Part shown: positions 1-7,768 of the stretch, one piece after another
Layout of the letters: every line of letters starts with the position of its first letter
How positions within the stretch are numbered: the first letter of the stretch is position 1
Source of the DNA: Halomonas halophila
GTDB taxonomy: Bacteria; Pseudomonadota; Gammaproteobacteria; Pseudomonadales; Halomonadaceae
Assembly (NCBI RefSeq): GCF_030406665.1
Contig: NZ_CP129121.1
Location: forward strand, 2,356,001-2,420,000
Direction: 5' to 3'
Length of the DNA stretch: 64,000 bases
The notes under the pieces: model-generated
Told to the model about the DNA's origin: nothing
Databases searched by the model: none
The model's input: the letters and a program-made list of their open reading frames with translations, nothing else
Program-made: the position numbers and the translations under genes

Positions 1-1
1 C

Positions 2-904
2 GATTCCTCCGGCGGCAACTTCGACGCCCTCTATCAGGAGGCCCGTCAGCGCGGCGCCCAGGTGGTCATCGGGCCGCTGGACAAGGATGCCGTCACCGCC
101 CTGGAGCGCCGCGACCGGGTGCCGATGCCGACGCTGGCCCTCAACTACGGCGAGGACGAGCGCAACAGCGCCGAAGGGCTCTTCCAGTACGGCCTCTCGG
201 CCGAGGACGAGGCTCGCTCGGTGGCGGCTCGCGGCCGCCAGGACGGCCATCGCAGCGCCTCGCTGCTGGTACCGGACAACGCCTGGGGACGCCGGGTCGG
301 CGAGGCGTTCGCCGACGCCTGGCGCGATCGCGACGGCCGGATCGCCAACGCCGTACGCTACAACCCCGGCCGGCCGGCCACCGAGAGCACGCGCCGCGCG
401 CTGGGCTCGAGCCGCCCCGACATGCTGTTCCTGCTGGCCCTGCCCGACTACGCTCGCCAGGTGCCACCGACCATCGACTACTACGCCTACAAGCAGGAGC
501 TGTCGGTCTACGCCACCTCGCACCTCTACGAGGGGCGCCCGCAGCCGCGCCTGGACAAGGACCTGAACGGCGTGATGTTCCTCGACATCCCCTGGCAGAT
601 TCCCGACGCCGCCGTGGGCGGCGAAGAGGCCCTGCCCTTCCTCGACAGCTATCGCCAGCTGCGCGAGGAGTCCGACCCCAACATGTTCCGCCTGATGGCC
701 ATGGGCGTGGACGCCTACGAGCTGGCCCGGCGTCTGCCCCAGTTCCAGGCCATCCCCGGCAGCGAGCTGTTCGGCGCCACCGGCACCCTGAGCGCCGACC
801 AGGACGGCCGCATCCACCGCGAGCTGCCCTGGGCCCGCTTCGAGGACGGCGTGCCCCAGCCGGCGCTGGACATGAGCCACTTCACCGATGACGCATCCCG
901 CTGA
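2..904 (+). CDS. lpoA: Penicillin-binding protein activator LpoA, C-terminal part
   Basis: The frame is open from the window edge, so this is the last 300 codons of a gene that begins outside. The protein has a periplasmic-binding-protein-like fold (VVIGPLDK near the beginning, an SLLVPDNAWG strand, and DIPWQIPDAA further on), which fits the C-terminal domain of LpoA, the outer-membrane lipoprotein that activates the peptidoglycan synthase PBP1a. The lipoprotein signal and the N-terminal TPR-like domain would lie upstream and cannot be seen. It overlaps yraN by 17 bases, and the lpoA-yraN-diaA-dolP order matches that of E. coli, which supports the call over a generic amino-acid-binding protein. 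Confidence 0.85.
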   Translation, partial: DSSGGNFDALYQEARQRGAQVVIGPLDKDAVTALERRDRVPMPTLALNYGEDERNSAEGLFQYGLSAEDEARSVAARGRQDGHRSASLLVPDNAWGRRVGEAFADAWRDRDGRIANAVRYNPGRPATESTRRALGSSRPDMLFLLALPDYARQVPPTIDYYAYKQELSVYATSHLYEGRPQPRLDKDLNGVMFLDIPWQIPDAAVGGEEALPFLDSYRQLREESDPNMFRLMAMGVDAYELARRLPQFQAIPGSELFGATGTLSADQDGRIHRELPWARFEDGVPQPALDMSHFTDDASR

Positions 905-1256
905 CGCCCGCGCCCGCGGCGCTCGCATCGAGCGCCTCGCCGCGGACTGGCTGGCGGCCCGCGGCCTCGCCCTCGTGGCCGCCAACCAACACGCCCGGGG
1001 CGGCGAGATCGACCTGGTGATGCGCGATGGCGATGTGCTGGTATTCGTCGAGGTTCGCCACCGCCGCGACACCCGCCACGGCCATCCGCTCGAGACCGTC
1101 AACGCCACCAAGCAGCGCCGCCTGATCCAGGCGGCGCGTTTTTATCTGCAACGCAACCGGCTATCATGTGCCTGCCGCTTCGATGTGCTGGCCGCCACCG
1201 GCACGCCGCCGGACCTCGATTTCACCTGGGTCCGAAACGCCTTCGAAGCGTTCTGA
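888..1256 (+). CDS. yraN: UPF0102 family nuclease-like protein YraN
   Basis: A 122-residue protein with the hallmark of the YraN/UPF0102 family: a GGEIDLV strand around residues 38-44 and a FVEVRHR strand around 53-59, the acidic and basic positions of a restriction-endonuclease-like fold. Its cellular role is not established; the fold suggests a Holliday-junction-resolvase-type or other nuclease. The start lies inside the end of lpoA (17-base overlap), so the two are probably translationally coupled. Length is normal for the family. Confidence 0.9.
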   Translation: MTHPADARARGARIERLAADWLAARGLALVAANQHARGGEIDLVMRDGDVLVFVEVRHRRDTRHGHPLETVNATKQRRLIQAARFYLQRNRLSCACRFDVLAATGTPPDLDFTWVRNAFEAF

Positions 1257-1280
1257 TCGCCCAAGGACCAGGAAGCCACG

Positions 1281-1874
1281 ATGGATTTCCAGAACCGCAT
1301 TCTCGGACACTTCAACGCCAGCATCGACACCAAGACCTACGCCAGCGAGGTGCTGCCGCCCTTCATCGAGGTCGCCAGCCAGATGATGGTCCAGGCCCTG
1401 GTCAACGAAGGGAAGATCCTGGCCTGTGGCAACGGCGGCAGCGCCGGCGACAGCCAACACTTCTCGTCCGAGCTGCTCAACCGCTTCGAGCGCGAGCGCC
1501 CCAGCCTGCCGGCCCTGGCGCTGACCACCGACACCTCGACGCTGACCTCGATCGCCAACGACTACAGCTACAACGAGGTGTATTCCAAGCAGATTCGTGC
1601 CCTGGGCCAGCCCGGCGACGTGCTGCTGGCGATTTCCACCAGCGGCAATTCCGGCAACGTGGTGCAGGCCATCCAGGCCGCCCACGACCGCGAGATGACC
1701 GTGGTCGCCCTGACCGGCCGCGACGGCGGCAACATGGCCTCGCTGCTCGGCCAGGACGACTGCGAGATCCGCGTGCCGGCCACCTCGACCGCCCGCATCC
1801 AGGAGGTTCACCTGCTGGTGATCCACTGCCTGTGCGACCTCATCGACGAACAACTCTTCGGCGCAAGCGAGTGA
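1281..1874 (+). CDS. diaA: SIS-domain DnaA initiator-associating protein DiaA (GmhA-like)
   Basis: A 197-residue single SIS-domain protein. The sugar-phosphate-binding motif CGNGGSAGDSQHFSSEL is near residues 49-65 and ISTSGNSGNVVQAI near 117-130. This family includes phosphoheptose isomerase GmhA and DiaA, which binds DnaA and stimulates replication initiation. The yraN-diaA-dolP neighbourhood is the one seen for diaA, so DiaA is preferred; a heptose isomerase activity cannot be excluded from sequence alone. It ends in an ATGA overlap with the next gene. Confidence 0.85.
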   Translation: MDFQNRILGHFNASIDTKTYASEVLPPFIEVASQMMVQALVNEGKILACGNGGSAGDSQHFSSELLNRFERERPSLPALALTTDTSTLTSIANDYSYNEVYSKQIRALGQPGDVLLAISTSGNSGNVVQAIQAAHDREMTVVALTGRDGGNMASLLGQDDCEIRVPATSTARIQEVHLLVIHCLCDLIDEQLFGASE

Positions 1875-2458
1875 TGCCCATGATCGACAAGTCCCGCCTC
1901 CTGGGCCTTTCCCTGGCCCTGCTGCTGGCCCTGTCCGGCTGCACCACCATGACCGCGGCCACCACCTCCGGCCCCATCAACGAGAACTACAGCGAGCGTA
2001 CCGTCGGCACCAAGGTCGAGGACGACAGCATCGAGACCAAGGTCGCCCACAACCTCGGCACCACCGACGCCCGCCTTGGCGACGCCCGCATCAACGTCGA
2101 CAGCTACAACGGCGTGGTGCTGCTCACCGGCCAGGTACCGAGCCAGGAACTCAAGAACATGGCCGAGCGCATCGCCGGCGAGGTGCGCAACGTGCGCCGC
2201 GTCCACAACCAGCTGAGCGTGGCCGCCAACCTGCCGACCAGCCAGCGTCTCACCGACACCTGGCTCAAGACCCGCATCCGCACCGCGCTGGTCGCCAACG
2301 AGGCCATCGACTCCAGCAAACTGCGCATCGTCACCGAGAACGACAGCGTCTTCCTGATGGGCATCGTGCGCCGCCAGGAGGCCGAGCGCATCGTCGCCGC
2401 GGTCCGCAACGTCGGCGGCATGCAGCGCATCGTCAAGGTCTTCGACTACCTCGACTGA
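1874..2458 (+). CDS. dolP: BON-domain outer-membrane lipoprotein DolP (YraP)
   Basis: The product begins with a lipoprotein signal: a Lys/Arg-containing n-region, a leucine-rich core and an LSGC lipobox about 20 residues in, so Cys is the likely acylated residue. Two BON domains follow (about residues 45-115 and 120-190), each with the RINVDSYNGVVLLTG or RIVTENDSVFLMG type of core. DolP is an outer-membrane lipoprotein that supports envelope integrity and BamA folding. I chose the ATG that overlaps the diaA stop (ATGA); a second in-frame ATG six bases on is equally possible. A strong hairpin follows the stop codon. Confidence 0.88.
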   Translation: MPMIDKSRLLGLSLALLLALSGCTTMTAATTSGPINENYSERTVGTKVEDDSIETKVAHNLGTTDARLGDARINVDSYNGVVLLTGQVPSQELKNMAERIAGEVRNVRRVHNQLSVAANLPTSQRLTDTWLKTRIRTALVANEAIDSSKLRIVTENDSVFLMGIVRRQEAERIVAAVRNVGGMQRIVKVFDYLD

Positions 2459-2492
2459 CGCCCTCGCGCCCCGCCATCCGGCGGCACGGAAC

Positions 2493-2526
2493 GAAGAACG
2501 GCAGGCCCGAGGGCCTGCCGTTCTTC
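2493..2526. terminator. Bidirectional hairpin between dolP and sspB
   Basis: A perfect inverted repeat with 15-16 bp arms (GAAGAACGGCAGGCCC and its complement) around a 2-4 nt loop sits between two converging genes. On the plus strand the 3' arm ends in TTCTTCTGT, and on the minus strand the 3' arm also ends in TTCTTC. It should terminate both dolP and the sspAB transcript. Confidence 0.85.
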
Positions 2527-2561
2527 TGTCAGGTTCCGCGCATGGCGGCGGGAACGACGCG

Positions 2562-3026
2562 CTACTTGACCACGCGCAGCGAGGGACGCCCCTTCTTCGG
2601 CGCCTGCTCCGGCTCGCCGCCGGCATCGCCATCGTCGCTGTCGACGCTGGACAGCCCCGGCGCCTCGTCCTCCGACGCCTCCTCGACCACGTCATTGGCA
2701 TCATCGGCCGGCATCACCGGCTCATGACCGAACACCATGCCGACGCCGTTCTCGCGGGCATAGATCGCGATCAGCGCCTCGATCGGCACCATGATCTGGG
2801 TCGGCTTGCCGCCGAAGCGTGCCGAGAAGGCGATGGCCTCGTTGGTCATCGACAGGTCGCGGATCGCGCTGACGCCGAGGTTGAGCACGATCTGGCCGTT
2901 CTGCACGAACTGGCGCGGCACCTCGACGCCCGCCTGCTCGGCATCGACCACGATGTAGGGCGTCAGCTCGTTGTCCAGCAGCCACTCGTACAGGGCCCGC
3001 GCGATATAGGGACGACTCGATTGCAT
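2562..3026 (-). CDS. sspB: ClpXP protease specificity-enhancing factor SspB
   Basis: A 154-residue adaptor that tethers ssrA-tagged proteins to ClpXP. The N-terminal peptide-binding fold (about residues 1-105) has the family strings RPYIARALYEW, LTPYIVVDA and AFSARFGG. An acidic flexible linker (about 108-142) leads to a short basic C-terminal tail, GRPSLRVVK, which is the ClpX-docking peptide. It lies 55 bases downstream of sspA and is presumably co-transcribed with it. Confidence 0.95.
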   Translation of the reverse strand: MQSSRPYIARALYEWLLDNELTPYIVVDAEQAGVEVPRQFVQNGQIVLNLGVSAIRDLSMTNEAIAFSARFGGKPTQIMVPIEALIAIYARENGVGMVFGHEPVMPADDANDVVEEASEDEAPGLSSVDSDDGDAGGEPEQAPKKGRPSLRVVK

Positions 3027-3081
3027 CGATTGGCCCTCCAGAAAAGCGGCCCCGGCGCGACGCCGGGGCGTGAAAGAACGA

Positions 3082-3708
3082 TCAGGGACGCATCTCGCGC
3101 TCGGCTTCGCTCAGCGAGGCCCGGAAGCCGTCGCGATCGAAGACGCGCTCCATGTAGCCCATCAGCGGCTTGATCTGCTTCTCCGGCATCTCGATGCCGA
3201 GCGCCGGCAGACGCCACAGGATCGGTGCCAGGCAGCAGTCCACCAGGGTGAACTCCTCGCTCATGAAGAACGGCATGTCCTCGAAGATCGGCGAGATGCC
3301 GACCAGGCTCTCGCGCAACTCCTTGCGCGCCTTCTCGGCTTCCTTCTTGGTGCCGTTCTGGATCTGCTCGACCAGCGGGCACCACTCGCGCTCGATGCGA
3401 TGCATCCACAGCCGGCTCTGGGCCCGGGCGACCGGATAGACCGGCAGCAGCGGCGGATGCGGGAACCGCTCGTCGAGGTACTCCATCATCACCTTGGACT
3501 CGTAGAGCACCAGGTCCCGGTCAAGCAGCGTGGGCACGCTGTTGTAGGGGTTGAGATCGGCGAGCTCCTCGGGGTGGCTCTCCTCGGTGACCTCGACGAT
3601 ATCCACCGCCACCCCTTTCTCGGCGAGCACGATACGTACCCGATGACTGTAATGATCATCGCCCCCGGAATAGAAGATCATCGACGACCGCTTGGCCACT
3701 ACACCCAT
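3082..3708 (-). CDS. sspA: Stringent starvation protein A (SspA)
   Basis: A 208-residue glutathione-S-transferase-fold protein: thioredoxin-like N-terminal part (about residues 10-88, with SHRVRIVLAEKGV and NPYNSVPTLLDRD) and an all-helical C-terminal part. SspA has no transferase activity; it binds RNA polymerase and alters stationary-phase and stress transcription. Length is close to E. coli SspA (212). It precedes sspB in the usual order and follows petABC, the arrangement known from Pseudomonas-type genomes. Confidence 0.95.
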   Translation of the reverse strand: MGVVAKRSSMIFYSGGDDHYSHRVRIVLAEKGVAVDIVEVTEESHPEELADLNPYNSVPTLLDRDLVLYESKVMMEYLDERFPHPPLLPVYPVARAQSRLWMHRIEREWCPLVEQIQNGTKKEAEKARKELRESLVGISPIFEDMPFFMSEEFTLVDCCLAPILWRLPALGIEMPEKQIKPLMGYMERVFDRDGFRASLSEAEREMRP

Positions 3709-3744
3709 GAAACAATCCTCGCATCAGTTCGTGGCGGGATGATA

Positions 3745-3775
3745 ACACGACGCACCCCATCTCGGGGCGTCGTGT
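3745..3775. terminator. Hairpin in the petC-sspA gap (first of two)
   Basis: Nine-base arms ACACGACGC/GCGTCGTGT, extended by CCC/GGG across a one-base bulge, close a short loop. It lies just upstream of sspA and downstream of petC on the minus strand. Without a T run it may be an attenuating or mRNA-stabilising structure rather than a complete terminator. Confidence 0.45.
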
Positions 3776-3803
3776 GGCGTCCCGCTATCGCCACGGCACA
3801 CGA

Positions 3804-3835
3804 CGCGGGCGCATGGCCGAAGCCATGCGCCCGCG
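3804..3835 (-). terminator. UUCG-capped hairpin after petC
   Basis: A perfect 14-bp stem (CGCGGGCGCATGGC and complement) closes a four-base loop that reads TTCG on the minus strand with a C-G closing pair, the exceptionally stable C(UUCG)G tetraloop. It begins 13 bases past the petC stop. There is no U tract, so it may act as a 3' stabiliser or partial terminator between petC and sspA. Confidence 0.6.
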
Positions 3836-3847
3836 CGGCCGGATTCG

Positions 3848-4615
3848 TCAGTGAATGTCGCGCCAGTACTCGCGCTTGAGCAGATAGGCAATGATGCCGA
3901 AGACGAAGATGAAGATCAGCACCTTGGGCGCCAGCGCCTCGGCCTTGAGCCGCGACGGCTCGCCGACATAGGCCAGGAAGTTGGTCAGGTCATAGACCGC
4001 CTCCTCGAACTCGCCGGACTCCATGGCGCCGGGCTGGGTCACCTGCAGCACCTCACAGGACTGATACTTGCCGGTCAGCGGATCAAGCTCGGCCCCCTCG
4101 ACGGGATGCTCGCTGGCGGCGCAGACCTTCTCCTGCACGCCCTGCAGCGGCTCGAGCACGTTGGGCATCGCCACCAGCGGAAAGACCTGGTTGTTGACGC
4201 CGGTGGGCCGTGACGGATCGCGATAGAAGCCGAGCAGATAGGAGTAGATCCAGTCGGTGCCGCGCAGCCGCGCCTCCAGGGTCAGATCCGGCGGCGCCGC
4301 GCCGAACCAGTCCTCGCCATCCTCCGCCGACATCGCATTGTGCATCTGGTCGTTGAAGCCCACCGACTCGGCGAAGATCAGGTTGTCCTCCACCAGCCCC
4401 TGAGGCATGCCCAGATCCTCCGCCGCGCGGGAGAAGCGCTGATACTGCAGGGAGTGACACCCCATGCAGTAGTTGACGAACAGCTTCATGCCACGCTGCA
4501 GCGATGCTCGATCGTGCAGGTCGGGGGTCATCTCCTGCAGATGGGCGCCACCTACGGCGGCGAACCCGAGCATCGGAAGCAGGGCCAGGATCAGAGCCAG
4601 CAGTCCCTTTTTCAT
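3848..4615 (-). CDS. petC: Ubiquinol-cytochrome c reductase, cytochrome c1 subunit
   Basis: A 255-residue membrane-anchored c-type cytochrome. A cleavable signal peptide covers about residues 1-19, the haem-binding CMGCH motif is at 50-54, the region with VAMPNVLEPL probably supplies the axial Met, and one C-terminal transmembrane helix (about 228-245) ends in a basic KREYWRDIH tail. It carries electrons from the Rieske protein to soluble cytochrome c in the bc1 complex. The frame stays open far upstream, but the start is fixed by the signal peptide and by the one-base TGATG overlap with the petB stop. Confidence 0.95.
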   Translation of the reverse strand: MKKGLLALILALLPMLGFAAVGGAHLQEMTPDLHDRASLQRGMKLFVNYCMGCHSLQYQRFSRAAEDLGMPQGLVEDNLIFAESVGFNDQMHNAMSAEDGEDWFGAAPPDLTLEARLRGTDWIYSYLLGFYRDPSRPTGVNNQVFPLVAMPNVLEPLQGVQEKVCAASEHPVEGAELDPLTGKYQSCEVLQVTQPGAMESGEFEEAVYDLTNFLAYVGEPSRLKAEALAPKVLIFIFVFGIIAYLLKREYWRDIH

Positions 4616-5874
4616 CAGCCAGTCACCCTTTCCGGAACGGGTTTGGTCTTCTCCCAGCGGCTGTAGAACGGCATCAGCAGGAAGAAGGCGAAGTAGAGCA
4701 CGGTACACAGCTGGGCCAGCGCCGTGCGCGCAGCGGTCGGCGGCAGCACCCCGAGCACCCCGAGCACGATGAAGCTCACCGCGAACAGCGCCAGCATCAG
4801 CTTCGAGATCCAGCCCTTGTAGCGAATCGAACGCACCGGGCTGCGGTCCAGCCAGGGCAGCACGAACAGCACCGCGATGGCCGCGCCCATGCACACCACG
4901 CCGAGGAACTTGGCGTCGAGGCCGAACAGCGAGAAATTGATCGCGCGCAGGATTGCGTAGAAGGGCGTGAAGTACCACACCGGCGCGATGTGATCCGGCG
5001 TCTTCAACGGATTCGCCGGCTCGAAGTTCGGCTTCTCGAGGAAGTACCCGCCGCCTTCCGGGAAGTAGAAGATCACCGCACAGAACACGAACAGGAAGAC
5101 CGCCACGCCGACGATGTCCTTGACGGTGTAGTAGGGATGAAAGGGAATCCCGTCCAGCGGCTTGCCGCTCTCGTCCTTCTTGGCCTTGATGTCGATGCCG
5201 TCGGGATTGTTCGAGCCGACCTCGTGCAGGGCGATGATGTGCAGCACCACCAGCGCCAGGATCACGATCGGCAGCGCCACCACGTGCAGGGCGAAGAAGC
5301 GGTTCAGGGTGATGCCGGAGATCAGGTAGTCGCCGCGTACCCACTGGGCCAGGTCCGGCCCGATGGCAGGAATGGCCGAGAACAGCGAGATGATCACCTG
5401 GGCGCCCCAGTAGGACATCTGCCCCCAGGGCAACAGGTAGCCCATGAAGGCCTCGGCCATCAGCGCCAGGTAGATCGCCATGCCGAAGATCCACACCAGC
5501 TCCCGGGGCGCCTTGTAGGAGCCGTAGAGCAGGCCGCGGAACATGTGCAGGTAGACCACGACGAAGAACGCCGAGGCGCCGGTGGAGTGCATGTAGCGGA
5601 TCAGCCAGCCCCACTCCACGTCGCGCATGATGTATTCCACCGAGGCAAAGGCGCCCTCGGCGGAAGGATTGAAGCTCATGGTCAACCAGACGCCGGTGAG
5701 GATCTGGTTGACCAGCACCAGCAGCGCCAGCGAGCCGAAGAAGTACCAGAAGTTGAAGTTCTTCGGCGCGTAGTACTTCGACAGGTGCTCCTGCCACATC
5801 TGGGTGGCGGGAAAGCGATCGTCGACCCAGCGCATGACGCCGCGCTCCGCCTTGGGCTTATCGGGGTTCGCCAT
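4615..5874 (-). CDS. petB: Ubiquinol-cytochrome c reductase, cytochrome b subunit
   Basis: A 419-residue multi-pass membrane protein holding the two b haems of complex III. The haem-ligand histidines are in HSTGASAFFVVVYLHMF and in FFALHVVALP with LVVLH on the paired helices, and GYLLPWGQMSYWG is the conserved Qo/Qi region. The Qo motif, PEWY in mitochondria, reads PVWY here (APVWYFTPFY), as in many gammaproteobacteria. Full-length, with the C-terminal extra helices. Its start overlaps the petA stop (ATGA) and its stop overlaps petC, so petABC are translationally coupled. Confidence 0.97.
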   Translation of the reverse strand: MANPDKPKAERGVMRWVDDRFPATQMWQEHLSKYYAPKNFNFWYFFGSLALLVLVNQILTGVWLTMSFNPSAEGAFASVEYIMRDVEWGWLIRYMHSTGASAFFVVVYLHMFRGLLYGSYKAPRELVWIFGMAIYLALMAEAFMGYLLPWGQMSYWGAQVIISLFSAIPAIGPDLAQWVRGDYLISGITLNRFFALHVVALPIVILALVVLHIIALHEVGSNNPDGIDIKAKKDESGKPLDGIPFHPYYTVKDIVGVAVFLFVFCAVIFYFPEGGGYFLEKPNFEPANPLKTPDHIAPVWYFTPFYAILRAINFSLFGLDAKFLGVVCMGAAIAVLFVLPWLDRSPVRSIRYKGWISKLMLALFAVSFIVLGVLGVLPPTAARTALAQLCTVLYFAFFLLMPFYSRWEKTKPVPERVTG

Positions 5875-6473
5875 CAGGCCGTCTCCTCATCCTCACCGAC
5901 GACGATGACGTCGTCACTCTCGAAGCGATACGGGGGCACCTCCAGATTCAGCGGTGCCGGCACGTTGGCGAATACGCGACCCGCCAGATCGAAGCGCGAC
6001 CCGTGACAGGGGCAGAAGAAACCGCCCGGCCAGTCGGCGACGCCGACATCGTCGGCCCCGGGGTCCGGCTTGAACAGCGGCGAGCAGCCCAGATGGGTGC
6101 AGATACCGACCAGCACCCCGATCTCGGGGCGAATGGACCGCATCGTGCCATCGGCATAGCCGGGTTGCTGGGGCTCCTCGGAGCCGGGGTCGGCCAGCAG
6201 ATCACCGCCGAGCGCCTCGGTGCGCTCGATCATTTCGGGCGTCCGGTAGAGTACCCACACCGGGCGCCCACGCCATTCGACGGTCATGCGCTGACCGGGC
6301 TCGAGCTTGGAGATATCCGCCTTGACCGGCGCACCGGCGGCACGCGCCCGGGCACTCGGTTGCCAGGAGGACAAGAAGGGAACCGCGACCCCGACCGCGC
6401 CCGCCGCACCCACGACGGAGGTAGCGCCCACGAGGAAACGGCGTCGCCCCTTGTTCACGCCGCTGTCTGCCAT
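5874..6473 (-). CDS. petA: Ubiquinol-cytochrome c reductase, Rieske iron-sulfur subunit
   Basis: A 199-residue Rieske protein. The uncleaved Tat-type anchor has RRRFLVG at residues 10-16 followed by a hydrophobic helix (about 17-35). The 2Fe-2S ligands are in CTHLGC (Cys125, His127, with Cys130 for the disulfide) and CPCHGS (Cys154, His157, with Cys156). It takes electrons from ubiquinol at the Qo site. The ATG at 6473 was chosen because it directly precedes the twin-arginine region and follows GGGAGAA. Confidence 0.95.
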   Translation of the reverse strand: MADSGVNKGRRRFLVGATSVVGAAGAVGVAVPFLSSWQPSARARAAGAPVKADISKLEPGQRMTVEWRGRPVWVLYRTPEMIERTEALGGDLLADPGSEEPQQPGYADGTMRSIRPEIGVLVGICTHLGCSPLFKPDPGADDVGVADWPGGFFCPCHGSRFDLAGRVFANVPAPLNLEVPPYRFESDDVIVVGEDEETA

Positions 6474-6559
6474 TGTTGGTATTCTCCCATCAGCGATTTG
6501 CCCGCCATTGCTGCGCGAGCCACCAGAGCCGCGACCACAGGGGGTGAGGAATGCTAACC

Positions 6560-6588
6560 ATGGTAGGTAAAGGGGCCACCCTTCACAA
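6560..6588 (-). promoter_or_regulatory. Candidate sigma-70 promoter of petABC
   Basis: On the minus strand TTGTGA and TACCAT are separated by 17 bases, about 90 bases before the petA start. The preceding rpsI transcript ends in a strong terminator, so petABC needs its own promoter here. Assigned by consensus only. Confidence 0.5.
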
Positions 6589-6639
6589 CACGCCGCGGCC
6601 GACCGGCAGCGGCAAGACGCCAATCTCTTGACCTCGCAC

Positions 6640-6674
6640 AAAAAAAACGCCCGGGTCCTGAGGACCCGGGCGTT
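6640..6674 (-). terminator. Rho-independent terminator of rplM-rpsI
   Basis: A 13-bp perfect stem (AACGCCCGGGTCC and complement) with a TGA loop is followed on the minus strand by eight Ts. It separates the ribosomal protein operon from petABC. Confidence 0.92.
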
Positions 6675-6695
6675 CTTGACGAGGCTCGTCGCAGA

Positions 6696-7085
6696 TCAGC
6701 GCTTGGAGAACTGCGGACGACGACGGGCCTTGCGCAGACCGATCTTCTTACGCTCGACTTCACGGGCGTCACGGGTGACGTAACCGGCTTCACGCAGCGG
6801 CTTGCGGAAGTCTTCGTTGTACTGCATCAGGGCGCGAGTGAGGCCGTGACGAATGGCGCCGGCCTGGGCGCTGCCACCGCCGCCCTTGACGGTCACGTAG
6901 ACGTCGAACTGGCCGAGGGTCTCGGTCAGCTCGAGCGGCTGACGGACGACCATGCGACCGGTGACACGGCCGAAGAACTCGTCCAGATCACGGTTGTTGA
7001 CGGTGATCTTGCCAGTGCCCGGCTTCAGGAAGACGCGGGCGGTAGAGGTCTTGCGGCGACCGGTACCGTAATACTGCTGTGTCAT
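6696..7085 (-). CDS. rpsI: Small subunit ribosomal protein S9
   Basis: A 129-residue S9 with the standard beginning QQYYGTGRRKTSTARVF, the GGGxSGQAGAIRHGL-type loop (here GGGGSAQAGAIRHGLTRAL) and the very conserved C-terminus RRRPQFSKR, whose terminal Arg reaches the P-site tRNA. E. coli S9 has 130 residues. It follows rplM by 13 bases as in most bacteria. Confidence 0.98.
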   Translation of the reverse strand: MTQQYYGTGRRKTSTARVFLKPGTGKITVNNRDLDEFFGRVTGRMVVRQPLELTETLGQFDVYVTVKGGGGSAQAGAIRHGLTRALMQYNEDFRKPLREAGYVTRDAREVERKKIGLRKARRRPQFSKR

Positions 7086-7098
7086 GGCGAAAGCTCCC

Positions 7099-7527
7099 TC
7101 AGATGTTCAGTTCTTGCGGCTGCTGCGCGGCGTGCGGATGCTCGGTGCCGGCGTAGACCTTGAGCTTGGAGTACATGGCACGACCCAGCGGGCCTTTCGG
7201 GAGCATGCCCTTGACCGCGGACTCGATGACGCGCTCCGGTGCGTGAGCGATCATCTTCTCGAAGTTCATGGAGCGCAGGCCACCCGGGTAACCGGTGTGA
7301 CGATAGTAGTTCTTGGCGCTCGCCTTGTTGCCGGTGACATGCACCTTCTCGGCGTTGATCACGACGATGTAGTCGCCAGTGTCAACGTGCGGGGTGTATT
7401 CCGGCTTGTGCTTGCCACGCAGGCGGCGAGCGATCTCGGTGGCCAGACGGCCCAGAGTCTTGTCCGCAGCGTCGACGACGTACCAGTCGCGCTGGACGGA
7501 CTGCGGCTTGGCAGTGAACGTCTTCAT
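7099..7527 (-). CDS. rplM: Large subunit ribosomal protein L13
   Basis: A 142-residue L13, the same length as the E. coli protein, beginning MKTFTAKP and containing VDAADKTLGRLATEIA and the GNKASAKNYYRHTGYPGG region. It is an early-assembly 23S rRNA-binding protein. The frame is open further upstream, but this ATG gives the family N-terminus. In E. coli L13 represses its own mRNA through the leader; see the leader entry for structure near the start site. Confidence 0.98.
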   Translation of the reverse strand: MKTFTAKPQSVQRDWYVVDAADKTLGRLATEIARRLRGKHKPEYTPHVDTGDYIVVINAEKVHVTGNKASAKNYYRHTGYPGGLRSMNFEKMIAHAPERVIESAVKGMLPKGPLGRAMYSKLKVYAGTEHPHAAQQPQELNI

Positions 7528-7634
7528 GGGTGAATCACCAAATCGATGTATTGGGTCCTGCCCCGGCTCGGCGGTTCGGACCATCCCTATTTTTCTTGGT
7601 TGCCGTCCGCGGACGACAACGGTCAAGCGCGCGA
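7528..7634 (-). promoter_or_regulatory. rplM mRNA leader with start-site hairpin
   Basis: Between the promoter and the rplM start there are about 107 bases of leader. In the RNA, GGUGAUUCACC lies immediately before AUG and can fold on itself, hiding the GGUGA Shine-Dalgarno-like bases. Further upstream GGUCC pairs with GGACC around a GC-rich loop, and GUCCGCGGAC is a palindrome. E. coli L13 is known to regulate its operon through the leader; that the same happens here is inference. Confidence 0.35.
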
Positions 7635-7663
7635 ATTCTACACGCCCCAGACCGGCAAGGCAA
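7635..7663 (-). promoter_or_regulatory. Candidate sigma-70 promoter of rplM-rpsI
   Basis: On the minus strand TTGCCT and TAGAAT are separated by exactly 17 bases, about 108 bases before rplM. Both hexamers differ from consensus at few positions, which suits a strongly expressed ribosomal operon. Confidence 0.65.
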
Positions 7664-7727
7664 TGACGCACAAGCTGGAAAACAGCATGCCCCCTTCGTC
7701 ACGGAGGAAAGAAAGGGGGGGCTTCCG

Positions 7728-7749
7728 GCTTCAAGCTCAAGGCTTACAG
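7728..7749. repeat. Intergenic AGCTTGAAGC-type repeat, copy 1
   Basis: The words GCTTCAAGCT and CTTACAGCT occur here at the 3' end of zapE. The same words recur at 28641-28733 between darP and tldD, in non-coding sequence, which suggests a dispersed repeat family. Confidence 0.5.
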
Positions 7750-7751
7750 CT

Positions 7752-7768
7752 CCCGGCCAGAGGCCGGG
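7752..7768 (-). terminator. Short hairpin at the zapE stop codon
   Basis: CCCGGCC and GGCCGGG flank an AGA loop directly after the zapE stop. It is followed by a run of AGCTTGAAGC-type repeat sequence rather than a T tract, so termination activity is uncertain. Confidence 0.4.

Noticed and set aside
1166..2458. A 430-codon frame that appears to fuse diaA sequence to the BON lipoprotein
   Set aside because: The upstream part is an alternative frame of yraN and diaA; the lipoprotein signal at 1874 defines the real start.
3848..5797. A 649-codon frame that appears to fuse an unknown N-terminus to cytochrome c1
   Set aside because: The N-terminal part is the out-of-frame shadow of petB. The signal peptide and the overlapping start at 4615 define the true petC.
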